Shown piece after piece: positions 52,337 through 59,875 of a DNA stretch of 64,000 bases. The DNA comes from Anianibacter sp965662745 (lineage in GTDB: Bacteria > Pseudomonadota > Alphaproteobacteria > Rhodobacterales > Rhodobacteraceae), in assembly GCA_965662745.1 (NCBI GenBank), contig CBFIJK010000002.1, positions 120,364-184,363 on the forward strand. The letters run 5' to 3'. The notes under the pieces were generated by a model. The model was not told the origin of the DNA and ran no database searches. It was given only the letters and a program-made list of their open reading frames with translations. The position numbers and the translations under genes were made by a program. Positions within the stretch are counted from its first letter, which is position 1. Every line of letters starts with the position of its first letter.

Positions 52337-53203
52337 TCAAGCGTCCAGGTTCTTGCCGACGATGCGCATCAGGAAGATCGCAACGATGTTGGCAAGGATG
52401 ATGGCGTAGACACCGCCTGCGGATCCCAGACCGATATTCTGGCTTTCCAGCACACGCTGGAAGATCAGGTAGGTCAGGGTGCGGGTACCGAAGGCGCCGC
52501 CGGTGGTGACGAAGATTTCCGCGAAGATCGCCAGAAGAAAGATCGTCTGGATCAGGATCACGATGGTGATCGCCCGGCTGAGGTGCGGAAGGATGATGTA
52601 GTAAAAGCGTTTGAGGTTCGGCGCACCGTCCATTTCGGCGGCTTCAAGCTGCTCGCTGTCGAGCGACTGGATCGCGGTCAGAAGGATGAGCGTTGCGAAG
52701 GGCAGCCACTGCCAGCTGACGATCAAGACGATCGAAAACAGCGGCGCGTCCGAGAGCCAGACCACGGGATCGGCCCCGAAAAAGCGCCATAGATGCGCCA
52801 GAAGGCCGTTGGTGGGATCCATGAACATGTTCTTCCAGACCAGCGCCGACACGGTTGGCATCACGAAGAAGGGCGCGATCACGAGGATCCGGACGATCCC
52901 CTGTCCCCACATCGGCTGATCCAGCAGAAGCGCCAGAAGGATGCCGAAGGCGATGGTGATCAAGAGCGCGCCGCCGACGATGATCAGTGTGGACTGAACC
53001 GACGGCCAGAAGGCCGTTGAGGTGACGAAGCGGACGTAGTTGTCGAAGCCCACAAAGCCCTGATCGCCGCCCCGCAGCGGCAGGAACCGGCGGAACGAGA
53101 ACCACAGCGTCATGGCGAGGGGAACGAGCATCCATCCCAGAAGCAGGATGACGGCGGGGGCCATCATGAACCGTGCTGCGGATCTCGAGTGTTGAGTAGC
53201 CAT
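52337..53203 (-). CDS. smoF: Polyol/sugar ABC transporter permease (MalF type)
   Basis: A 288-residue protein with six helices. The EAA loop is QLEAAEMDGAPNLKRFYYIILP. The first helix lies at about 13-33 (MMAPAVILLLGWMLVPLAM). It pairs with the SmoG-like subunit to form the channel. It is separated from the upstream binding-protein gene by a terminator-like hairpin, so its transcription probably depends on partial read-through. Confidence 0.92.
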   Translation of the reverse strand: MATQHSRSAARFMMAPAVILLLGWMLVPLAMTLWFSFRRFLPLRGGDQGFVGFDNYVRFVTSTAFWPSVQSTLIIVGGALLITIAFGILLALLLDQPMWGQGIVRILVIAPFFVMPTVSALVWKNMFMDPTNGLLAHLWRFFGADPVVWLSDAPLFSIVLIVSWQWLPFATLILLTAIQSLDSEQLEAAEMDGAPNLKRFYYIILPHLSRAITIVILIQTIFLLAIFAEIFVTTGGAFGTRTLTYLIFQRVLESQNIGLGSAGGVYAIILANIVAIFLMRIVGKNLDA

Positions 53204-53315
53204 GATGCCCTCCCTGTCGCGGCTTTGGCCCGCGGGTCATTCGCGAATTGGCGTCGACGATCGTCTGTCCCTGATCCCGCCCTGCCAAGGATCGTCGAAC
53301 CTGGCGTGCGGGGCG

Positions 53316-53340
53316 AAAAGGGGCGGCGAACCGCCCCTTT
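53316..53340 (-). terminator. Terminator-like hairpin between smoE and smoF
   Basis: Minus-strand GGGGCGG-TTCG-CCGCCCC followed by TTTT. It lies 18 nt after the binding-protein stop. Such attenuators keep the binding protein in excess over the permease. Confidence 0.82.
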
Positions 53341-53357
53341 CCAAGAAGGCGCGAGGC

Positions 53358-54668
53358 TTAGTAGCCAGCCGCTTCCATTTCTTCGGTGGTAATCGCCTGC
53401 GCTTTTTCCAGCGCTTCGTCGATGGACTGCTGACCGGCATAGGCCGCCGAGAATTCCTGGCTGACCTGGGTCGCGATACCTGCGAATTCCGGGATCGCCG
53501 CGAACTGGACGCCGACATAGGGAACCGGGTCAACCGTGGGGTTGTTCGGATCAGCCGACAGGATCGAGTCGAGCGTCATCTGCGCGAACGGAACCTCTTG
53601 GTAGTTGGGGTTCTCGTAAAGCGAGGTGCGCGCGCCCGGAGGAACGTTCGCCCAGCCTTCGTTCTCGGCAACGAGAGCAATATAGTCCTTCGAGGTTGCC
53701 CATTCGATGAACTGCTTGGCTTCAGCTTCTTTCTGGGTGCCGGCGGGGATCGCCAGGGCCCAGGCCCAAAGCCAGTTGGACCGCTTGCCGAGACCGGTAT
53801 CGGGCGCCAGCGCAAAACCGACGCTGTCCGCAACTTCCGACTCGTCGGGGTTCGTCACGAAGGACGCCGCGACGGTTGCGTCGATCCACATGCCGCACTT
53901 GCCCTGCTGGAACAGTGACAGGTTCTCGTTGAAGCCGTTGGTCGCGTAGCCTGCAGGACCGCTTTCGTTCATCATACCGGCATAGAACTCGAGCGTGTTC
54001 TTCCACGCCTCGGTATCGAACTGGGCGTTCCAATCTTCATCGAACCAGCGTGCGCCGAACGAATTGGACATCGCGGTGATGAAGGCGCCGCCCTCACCCC
54101 AGCCGGCCTTGCCGCGCAGGCAGATGCCGTTGATGTCGTTGTCGCGGTCGGTCATCGCCGCAGCTGCGTCGCGGATGAATTCCCAGGTCGGGGCGTCGGG
54201 CATCTCCATGCCGGCCTGTTCCATCAGGTCGGTGCGGTACATGATCATGGAAGACTCACCGTAGAACGGTGCTGCGTAGAGCGTGCCATCATGGCTAAGA
54301 CCGCCCGCCATCGCGGGCAGAATGTCGGCAGCGTCATATTCTTCAGACAGATCGTTGAGCGGGACGAGCCAGCCGTTGGCGCCCCAGATCGGCGTTTCGT
54401 ACATGCCGATGGTCATGATGTCGAACTGACCGCCCTTGGTCGAGATGTCGGTCGTGACGCGCTGGCGCAGAACGTTCTCTTCCAGCGTGACCCACTCGAC
54501 TGCGATGCCGGTCTCTTCGGTGAATTGATCGGTGTAACCCTGCATGCGGACCATGTCGCCGTTGTTTACGGTCGCGATGGTCAGGGTTGCGGAATGGCTT
54601 GCCGCAAAGGCCGCGCCTGCGGTCAGGCCGAGCAGGGCAACCGATGTGGTCAGTGTGCGCTTGATCAT
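53358..54668 (-). CDS. smoE: Polyol/sugar ABC transporter substrate-binding protein
   Basis: A 436-residue family 1 solute-binding protein with signal peptide (MIKRTLTTSVALLGLTAGAAFAA). The body includes FTEETGIAVEWVTLEEN, YAAPFYGESSMIMYRTDL, and WLWAWALAIPAGTQKEAEAKQF. It captures a polyol such as mannitol or sorbitol in the periplasm; the neighbouring mannitol dehydrogenase and LacI regulator support this. GGGAGG lies 8 nt upstream of the ATG at 54668. It is the first structural gene of the operon. Confidence 0.9.
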   Translation of the reverse strand: MIKRTLTTSVALLGLTAGAAFAASHSATLTIATVNNGDMVRMQGYTDQFTEETGIAVEWVTLEENVLRQRVTTDISTKGGQFDIMTIGMYETPIWGANGWLVPLNDLSEEYDAADILPAMAGGLSHDGTLYAAPFYGESSMIMYRTDLMEQAGMEMPDAPTWEFIRDAAAAMTDRDNDINGICLRGKAGWGEGGAFITAMSNSFGARWFDEDWNAQFDTEAWKNTLEFYAGMMNESGPAGYATNGFNENLSLFQQGKCGMWIDATVAASFVTNPDESEVADSVGFALAPDTGLGKRSNWLWAWALAIPAGTQKEAEAKQFIEWATSKDYIALVAENEGWANVPPGARTSLYENPNYQEVPFAQMTLDSILSADPNNPTVDPVPYVGVQFAAIPEFAGIATQVSQEFSAAYAGQQSIDEALEKAQAITTEEMEAAGY

Positions 54669-54781
54669 TGAATATCCTCCCAAAGGAAATGTTTACACGC
54701 GTTCAATTCCTAGAGAAGCATTGCGGATACGTCAATCCTGAACTGCATACAGCGCAGGGCTATCCTGAATTTTCGTTGGTT

Positions 54782-55843
54782 TTAAGCGGACTGACGCATC
54801 TTCAATTCGCCATCAAACAGCTTAACTGTATGCAAATTGTTGATTTTTTCCCCGCGTATCTTTTTTACGAGCCTGGCCACCGCTGCCTGGCCAATCGCGT
54901 CCACATCCTGTGCCACGGTCGTCAGGGTCGGCGTGGTGAACGGGCAAAGCGGGTAATCGTCATGGCCCGCGATTCGCAAACCGCCACGGCGTGTCGCTCC
55001 CGGCTCCAGTCCGAAATCGGCAGCGGCCCGCAGCGCGCCGATGGCGACGCGGTCGTTCACGCACAGGATCGACCTGTCGGTCAGCCGCCCGGCGCTGAAC
55101 TCCTGGGTCAAGATCGCTTGGCCGTGGGATTCGAAATGCCATGTATCCTCGACCATTTCCGTGCCGATGATCTCGGGCTCCAGCCCCAGCTCTTCCATCT
55201 TGGCGATATACGCCCGCTCTCGTTCCATCGCATTGAAGTTCACGCGGGGCATGGCAAGAAAGACTGGCGGGCCGCCGACTCGCAGCAGGTATTCCGTGAT
55301 CAGCCCCGTGCTTTGGACATGATCAGTTCCAATAAAATCAATACCTTGAAGTGTCCGGGGTCGAGAGTCGATCATCACGAAGGGTAGGCGCGTCTGCAGG
55401 CGTTCATGCGCTTTCTCATCGCTCTGGTTGCCCAGGGGCGACACGATCGCGCCGTCGACATTCATCGACATCAGCGTCTCTGCCGCTCGCGCCTCGATTA
55501 TCGGGTCGGAATGCGAGCATTGGGTCATTACCGTAAACCCGGCATCCATCGCCGCGCGTTCCACGGCCTCGAGCAGCTTGGAAAAGAACAGATCGTTCAG
55601 GTAGGGGATGATGACGCCGATCATCCCCGTGGTCTTGCGGTTCATGCGGGTGGCGAAAAAGTTCGGGACGTACTCGATCTCCTCCAGCCCGCGCTCGATC
55701 CGGGACCGAGAGGTCCGCGAGACCCGTTCCGGATCCTGGAAATAGCGCGACAATGTCGGGCGGGAGACGCCGATTGCGATGGACAGGTCCTCCATCGTAT
55801 TGATGCGGCGTTTCTTGGGCGCGTCGCCGTTTTCGTCTGCCAT
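54782..55843 (-). CDS. LacI-family transcriptional regulator of the polyol operon
   Basis: A 353-residue repressor. N-terminal helix-turn-helix INTMEDLSIAIGVSRPTLSRYFQ with hinge NFFATRMNRKTT, then a type 1 periplasmic-binding fold (IGVIIPYLNDLFFSKLLEAVE, MIDSRP, AGHDDYPLCPFTTPTLTTV). It lies directly upstream of the smoE-like gene on the same strand and probably represses it in the absence of polyol. A 17-bp palindrome in its own upstream region suggests autoregulation. Confidence 0.92.
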   Translation of the reverse strand: MADENGDAPKKRRINTMEDLSIAIGVSRPTLSRYFQDPERVSRTSRSRIERGLEEIEYVPNFFATRMNRKTTGMIGVIIPYLNDLFFSKLLEAVERAAMDAGFTVMTQCSHSDPIIEARAAETLMSMNVDGAIVSPLGNQSDEKAHERLQTRLPFVMIDSRPRTLQGIDFIGTDHVQSTGLITEYLLRVGGPPVFLAMPRVNFNAMERERAYIAKMEELGLEPEIIGTEMVEDTWHFESHGQAILTQEFSAGRLTDRSILCVNDRVAIGALRAAADFGLEPGATRRGGLRIAGHDDYPLCPFTTPTLTTVAQDVDAIGQAAVARLVKKIRGEKINNLHTVKLFDGELKMRQSA

Positions 55844-56201
55844 TGGGGCTGATCCTCTAAAAATTTTACGCTGCGCTTGCAGAAATTTTACATCACGTAA
55901 AAATAATCATGGTTTCGCACCCCATCGCAAGTGAATTGGGAAAGTTTTTTCAGTTTTGCTTGCCCGCTAGATCAGGAGGCGCGCGGAGCGCCGTTCAAAG
56001 CCGCGCAATATATTTCCGCGCGGGACCGCCGTGATCTTGTGCTGGTGCATACCGTGTTCATATCTTTGCAATGCGGAACTGGATCAGCCAGCCCGCCCCT
56101 CACAAAGTCCACCGCCCTGATGCCCGTCAGGCAACCTTGGCCTTCTCGGGGAACGGCCCGTCTCGCATCCCGCGAGCGGATGAACTTCATGCGAGGTCGT
56201 T
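55844..56201. other. Intergenic region between lacI and the 42-residue peptide gene
   Basis: 358 nt without a convincing gene. The left third is AT-rich and holds the LacI-type palindrome. An open frame at 55931-56389 crosses the region but has no ribosome site or protein-like composition. The right part, up to 56201, must hold the promoter of the small basic protein gene; no clear consensus box was seen. Confidence 0.5.
55886..55902. promoter_or_regulatory. Candidate LacI-family operator
   Basis: TTTTAC-ATCAC-GTAAAA, a 17-bp palindrome with perfect 6-bp arms, 43 nt upstream of the regulator start. A further AATTTTAC half-site lies at 55862-55869. The AT-rich arms stand out from the GC-rich surroundings. 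Confidence 0.5.
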
Positions 56202-56330
56202 ATGAGCAAAGGCAACAACAGACGTGGCAACAAGGAAGTGAAGAAGCCCAAGAAAGAGCAGCCGAAGGTTCTGGCCACCGCCAATTCCGGGGCGGCCAAG
56301 CCGATATCGCTCGGCGAGAAGAAGAAGTAG
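56202..56330 (+). CDS. Small basic conserved protein (42 residues)
   Basis: ATG 56202 has GAGG 6 nt upstream. The product begins MSKGNNRRGNKEVKKPKKEQ, continues PKVLATANSGAAKPISL and ends GEKKK. It is Lys-rich with no hydrophobic core, probably disordered and nucleic-acid- or ribosome-binding. I recall similar MSKGN-starting short proteins annotated as hypothetical across Rhizobiales and Rhodobacterales, which supports a real gene. The function is unknown. The codon pattern is protein-like, with G or C in most third positions. Confidence 0.75.
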   Translation: MSKGNNRRGNKEVKKPKKEQPKVLATANSGAAKPISLGEKKK

Positions 56331-56464
56331 CCGGTCGGGGCGGGCCCCACGCCCGCCCTTCGAAGACCCATCACGCGCCTGATCGCTGATACAAGCCCAT
56401 CCAGCTTGCGTCCTGTCCGGCCGCGCCCCATATCGCCCACGAGGATATCGAGGGTCTTAGACAT

Positions 56465-57244
56465 ATGCGCGATCAGGTCGCCGCCTGGCTGAACACGCCG
56501 AAGGTTCAGAATTTCATCATTGGAGTGATCCTGTTCAACGCGGTGCTGTTGGGCATGGAAACCTCGTCCACGCTGATGGAAGAGGTGGGCGGGCTGATCA
56601 AGGCACTGGACCGCGCTTGCCTTGCCATTTTCGTCATCGAGATCGGCCTCAAGCTATACGCTCTTGGCCCGCGCTTTTTCCGGTCGGGCTGGAACCTGTT
56701 CGATTTCGTGATCGTCGGCGTGTCCCTGACGCCCGGCGCCCAGACGATGTCGGTGCTGCGCGCGCTTCGTATCCTGCGGCTGCTTCGCGTCATCTCGGCG
56801 GCCCCTCGTCTGCGCCGGGTGGTCGAAGGGTTCATCACGGCCCTTCCGGGGATGGGAAGCGTGTTCATGCTGATGGCGCTGATCTTCTATATCGCGTCGG
56901 TCATGGCCACGAAGTTGTTCGCGGCCAGCTTTCCCCAGTGGTTCGGCAGCCTTGGCCAAAGCGCCTATTCACTGTTCCAGATCATGACGCTGGAATCATG
57001 GTCCATGGGCATCGTCCGCCCGGTGATGGAGGTCTACCCCTACGCCTGGGTTTTCTTTGTGCCCTTCATCATGATGACGACCTTCGCGGTGGTAAACCTC
57101 TTGGTCGGTCTGATCGTAAACTCCATGCAGGACGCGCATGGGGCGGAAGATGCCGTCAAGACCGACGCCTACCGCGATGAGGTGCTGGAGCGTCTTCGCG
57201 AGATTGAAAAAAGGCTCGATGATAGGGACGGTCGGCCAGATTAG
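56465..57244 (+). CDS. Bacterial voltage-gated sodium channel (NaChBac/NavSp family)
   Basis: A 259-residue six-helix ion channel subunit. S4 carries Arg99, 102, 105 and 108 at three-residue spacing (VLRALRILRLLRVI). The pore loop has the sodium-selectivity filter TLESWSM at 175-181. S6 is FIMMTTFAVVNLLVGLIVNSM, and the tail is an acidic neck plus a short coiled coil (VLERLREIEKRLDDR) for tetramer assembly. Four copies form a voltage-gated Na+ channel. Related channels are known in Silicibacter/Ruegeria. A CaCA antiporter gene follows on the same strand. Confidence 0.93.
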   Translation: MRDQVAAWLNTPKVQNFIIGVILFNAVLLGMETSSTLMEEVGGLIKALDRACLAIFVIEIGLKLYALGPRFFRSGWNLFDFVIVGVSLTPGAQTMSVLRALRILRLLRVISAAPRLRRVVEGFITALPGMGSVFMLMALIFYIASVMATKLFAASFPQWFGSLGQSAYSLFQIMTLESWSMGIVRPVMEVYPYAWVFFVPFIMMTTFAVVNLLVGLIVNSMQDAHGAEDAVKTDAYRDEVLERLREIEKRLDDRDGRPD

Positions 57245-57419
57245 CCCCTTTTCCGAAAGGTGTGGCCGCACGGACCTTGGCATTGCCTTGAGGTTCAAAA
57301 GCTTGTCCAGCGCGCGGCGTGTGAGTGTTTGCTCGGAACTCAAGCCGCCGCGCTCTGTTAATAGACACACGTATTGAAATCGTGGCCCGGCGCGCCGGGA
57401 ACCGCTTGGAGGACCCACT

Positions 57420-58403
57420 GTGACTGATATCTGGTTGCCGCTGTTGGGAGGTCTCGCGCTGCTGATCGTCGGCGGAGAATTCCTCGTCCGAGGTGCCGTG
57501 AACGTGGCTACGCGCCTCGGGGTGTCCCCGCTCGTGATCGGGTTGACGCTGGTGGGCTTTGGCACGTCCACGCCAGAGCTCGTGACCTCTGTGCAGGCTG
57601 CGCTGAGCGGCGCACCGGGGATCGCCTATGGCAATATCGTCGGCTCGAACATCGCGAACATTCTGCTGATCGCCGGGATCGCGGCACTTCTGGCGCCGAT
57701 CACGGTTGCATCGAGCGCGCTCAAGCGTGACGGCCTAGTGATGTTCGCGGCCGCCGCCGCATTCGCGGGGCTTTCTGTCATAATGCCGATGGGGCGCGTG
57801 GTTGGCGTCGTGTTCATCATCGCACTCGGCCTCTACATCTGGCTCGCCTTCCGCCAAGAGCGCCAAGCACCGGCAAGCGACCACGGGGCTGTCTACGACA
57901 AGGGCCTCGCGCTGCAAGAAGCGGACCCGGCCCTTGCCCCGTCGAAAGCCGACGGTCCGGCGCTTGGCATCTCGGTGCTGACCGCACTCGCGGGCCTCGC
58001 GCTCGTGGTGTTCGGTGGCCGTTACCTCGTCGAAGGCGCGGTCTTGCTCGCCCGGGGCTTTGGTATTTCCGAGACGGTGATCGGCCTGACCATCGTCGCG
58101 ATCGGCACGTCGATGCCCGAACTCGTCACCTCGGTCGTTGCGGGCATCAAGCGGCAGGGCGACGTCGCTTTCGGCAATATAGTGGGATCCAACATCTACA
58201 ACATCCTCGGGATCGGCGGCTTCACCGCATTGACCGCGCCGGGCGTCGTTCCGTCCGAGATCGTGTCCTTCGACAACTTCGTCATGCTGGGCGTTTCGGC
58301 CGTGATGATCCTCTTTGCGTGGACGAGTCTTCGGATATCACGCGTCGAGGGACTCGGCCTTTTGGGCGGCTACGTGCTCTATGTCTATCTAATCTGGCCG
58401 TAG
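57420..58403 (+). CDS. Calcium/sodium antiporter (CaCA family, YrbG-like)
   Basis: A 327-residue membrane protein with two inverted repeats of five helices. The alpha-repeats are GFGTSTPELVTSVQAALSG then GNIVGSNIANIL (about 42-80) and AIGTSMPELVTSVVAGIK then GNIVGSNIYNIL (about 225-263), with Glu residues for ion binding. It exchanges Na+ for Ca2+ across the inner membrane. The start is GTG 57420 with GGAGGA 8 nt upstream. Its closeness to the sodium channel gene suggests a shared cation physiology. Confidence 0.93.
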   Translation: MTDIWLPLLGGLALLIVGGEFLVRGAVNVATRLGVSPLVIGLTLVGFGTSTPELVTSVQAALSGAPGIAYGNIVGSNIANILLIAGIAALLAPITVASSALKRDGLVMFAAAAAFAGLSVIMPMGRVVGVVFIIALGLYIWLAFRQERQAPASDHGAVYDKGLALQEADPALAPSKADGPALGISVLTALAGLALVVFGGRYLVEGAVLLARGFGISETVIGLTIVAIGTSMPELVTSVVAGIKRQGDVAFGNIVGSNIYNILGIGGFTALTAPGVVPSEIVSFDNFVMLGVSAVMILFAWTSLRISRVEGLGLLGGYVLYVYLIWP

Positions 58404-58503
58404 GAAGTTGAACGGGAAGGTTCGAGGCGCAGACGGCTCATACTGGAGCGTTCTTGCATGCTGGGCGCCTGGGCCGCATGGCATTGGATTGGCGGCACAA
58501 AAG

Positions 58504-58540
58504 AAAAAGGACCTGTCTACTTACCGTAGAAGGTCCTTTT
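58504..58540 (-). terminator. Terminator after tRNA-Pro
   Basis: Minus-strand hairpin AAAAGGACCTTCTACGGTAA / GTAGACAGGTCCTTTT followed by TCTTTT. It lies just downstream of the tRNA on its strand. Confidence 0.85.
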
Positions 58541-58545
58541 GAAAT

Positions 58546-58622
58546 TGGTCGGAGCGAGAGGATTCGAACCTCCGGCCCCTGCCTCCCGAAGACAGTGCTC
58601 TACCAGGCTGAGCTACGCTCCG
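58546..58622 (-). tRNA. tRNA-Pro (CGG anticodon)
   Basis: Full cloverleaf on the minus strand. Acceptor stem CGGAGCG/CGCTCCG, D-arm GCTC...GAGC, anticodon stem CTGTC/GGCAG with loop TTCGGGA (anticodon CGG), T-arm GGAGG-TTCGAAT-CCTCT, discriminator A and encoded CCA. It decodes CCG. Confidence 0.96.
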
Positions 58623-58691
58623 ACCGTGGCGGGTGCTTTGCCTCAAAGACTGCCCGTATGCAAGAGGGCGTTCGCAAAAACACGGCTGTGG

Positions 58692-59345
58692 TCAGGACAC
58701 CGGTTCGAACTTGCCGGTCCCGGCGTTCAGCTGTTCCAGATCGCCGCCGCCGATATCGGTCCAGAGGCCGTGCAGCGTCAGGGTCTCATCCTCGACGGCC
58801 TTCGACACAAAGGGGAAGGTCATGAGGTTTTCCAGAGATACAATCACCGCCTCTTTTTCCAGTTGAGAGCGCTGGGCATCTACATCGGGCAGGTCCTTAA
58901 CGCGCTCATAGCCGGGGCGCAGGATATCCATCCAGCGGCCCACGAAGCTTGACGTTTCCTCAAGCTCGGGCGCCTCGCCGGAACACATGGCATGGCAGCC
59001 CGCAACGCCGCCGCAACTGGAATGTCCCAGAACGATAAGATGCGACACATGCAGCGCCGTCACCGCGTATTCCACGGCCGCCGAGGTACCGTGCTGGTTT
59101 CCGTCAGGCTCGTAGGGCGGAACGAGGTTGGCGATGTTGCGATGGATGAAGAATTCGCCCTGATCCGCGCCGAAGATCGAGGTCACGTGAACACGGCTGT
59201 CGCAGCAGGAAATCATCATCGCGCGCGGGCGCTGGCCCTCGTCGGCAAGGCGGCGATACCAGCCCTTGTTCTCGGAATAAGTGGTGGCTTTCCACCCCTG
59301 ATACCGTTGCACGAGGTAGCTGGGCAGGGGACGGGCCTGAACCAT
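58692..59345 (-). CDS. Beta-class carbonic anhydrase
   Basis: A 217-residue enzyme. Zinc ligands: Cys47 in SCCDSRV with the Asp49-Arg51 dyad, His108 and Cys111 in VLGHSSCGGVAG. It interconverts CO2 and bicarbonate in the cytoplasm. Length and motifs are standard for bacterial beta-CA. It lies next to tRNA-Pro and is divergent from the HPt-like gene. Confidence 0.95.
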   Translation of the reverse strand: MVQARPLPSYLVQRYQGWKATTYSENKGWYRRLADEGQRPRAMMISCCDSRVHVTSIFGADQGEFFIHRNIANLVPPYEPDGNQHGTSAAVEYAVTALHVSHLIVLGHSSCGGVAGCHAMCSGEAPELEETSSFVGRWMDILRPGYERVKDLPDVDAQRSQLEKEAVIVSLENLMTFPFVSKAVEDETLTLHGLWTDIGGGDLEQLNAGTGKFEPVS

Positions 59346-59481
59346 CGGGGTCTCCTATTATCGCGTGGCGTTGGCCCGGATTAGGCGGCTTTTGACCGAA
59401 ATACGAGAGGTTTCGCATCTGTGCGTCAACGTTTGATTGGTCTTTTCACCGGACTGTCGGCGCCGGGGGAAAGGGGTGAGA

Positions 59482-59805
59482 ATGGCTTGTATCATCAGGC
59501 TGCGTCCGCATGAACGCGTTGCGGTCGTCAGTCCAACGGCCTGCGCGAATAGCGCAGAAGACCAGATTTCAGCGCTGGCGCACTTGATCTATCACTTGCA
59601 GGCTGGCGATACCGTGGCGGCGCACCGGATCCGTGATCTGGCCTGGCGGTTGGGTCTTTTGACCCTCGCTGAAATCGCGCGGCAGGCGGCGGAAAGGCTC
59701 CCCGATCTGCCCGCCAGTCAAGAGGCTGCCCTGCGCGCGCGGCTCTTGCGGGTGGGTGAGATGTCGATCCTGAAGGCCTGGGCGCTGGATGATCGGCAGA
59801 TTTGA
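59482..59805 (+). CDS. Small all-helical protein, possibly HPt-like
   Basis: A 107-residue protein. Middle region AHRIRDLAWRLGLLTLAEIARQAAERL resembles the histidine-phosphotransfer helix pattern (HxxKxxxxxxG..LxxxxxxLE), with His in a suitable place but Arg-Asp in place of Lys-Gly. The rest is helix-rich (SAEDQISALAHLIYHLQAGD). ATG 59482 has GGGGTGAG upstream. No kinase or receiver gene is adjacent. If not an HPt it is an unassigned helical protein. Confidence 0.55.
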   Translation: MACIIRLRPHERVAVVSPTACANSAEDQISALAHLIYHLQAGDTVAAHRIRDLAWRLGLLTLAEIARQAAERLPDLPASQEAALRARLLRVGEMSILKAWALDDRQI

Positions 59806-59875
59806 CGGCGCGGGACGGCTTGCAGCCAAAGCAAGGCAGGCTAGTGTCAGGTTGCCGCTTAACCCAAGGACCGCC

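Noticed and set aside
55931..56389. Plus-strand 152-codon frame over the 42-residue peptide gene
   Set aside because: It is out of frame with the small gene, which has the better ribosome site and a protein-like sequence.
58627..58691. Possible further tRNA or small gene beside tRNA-Pro
   Set aside because: No second cloverleaf or ribosome site is visible.
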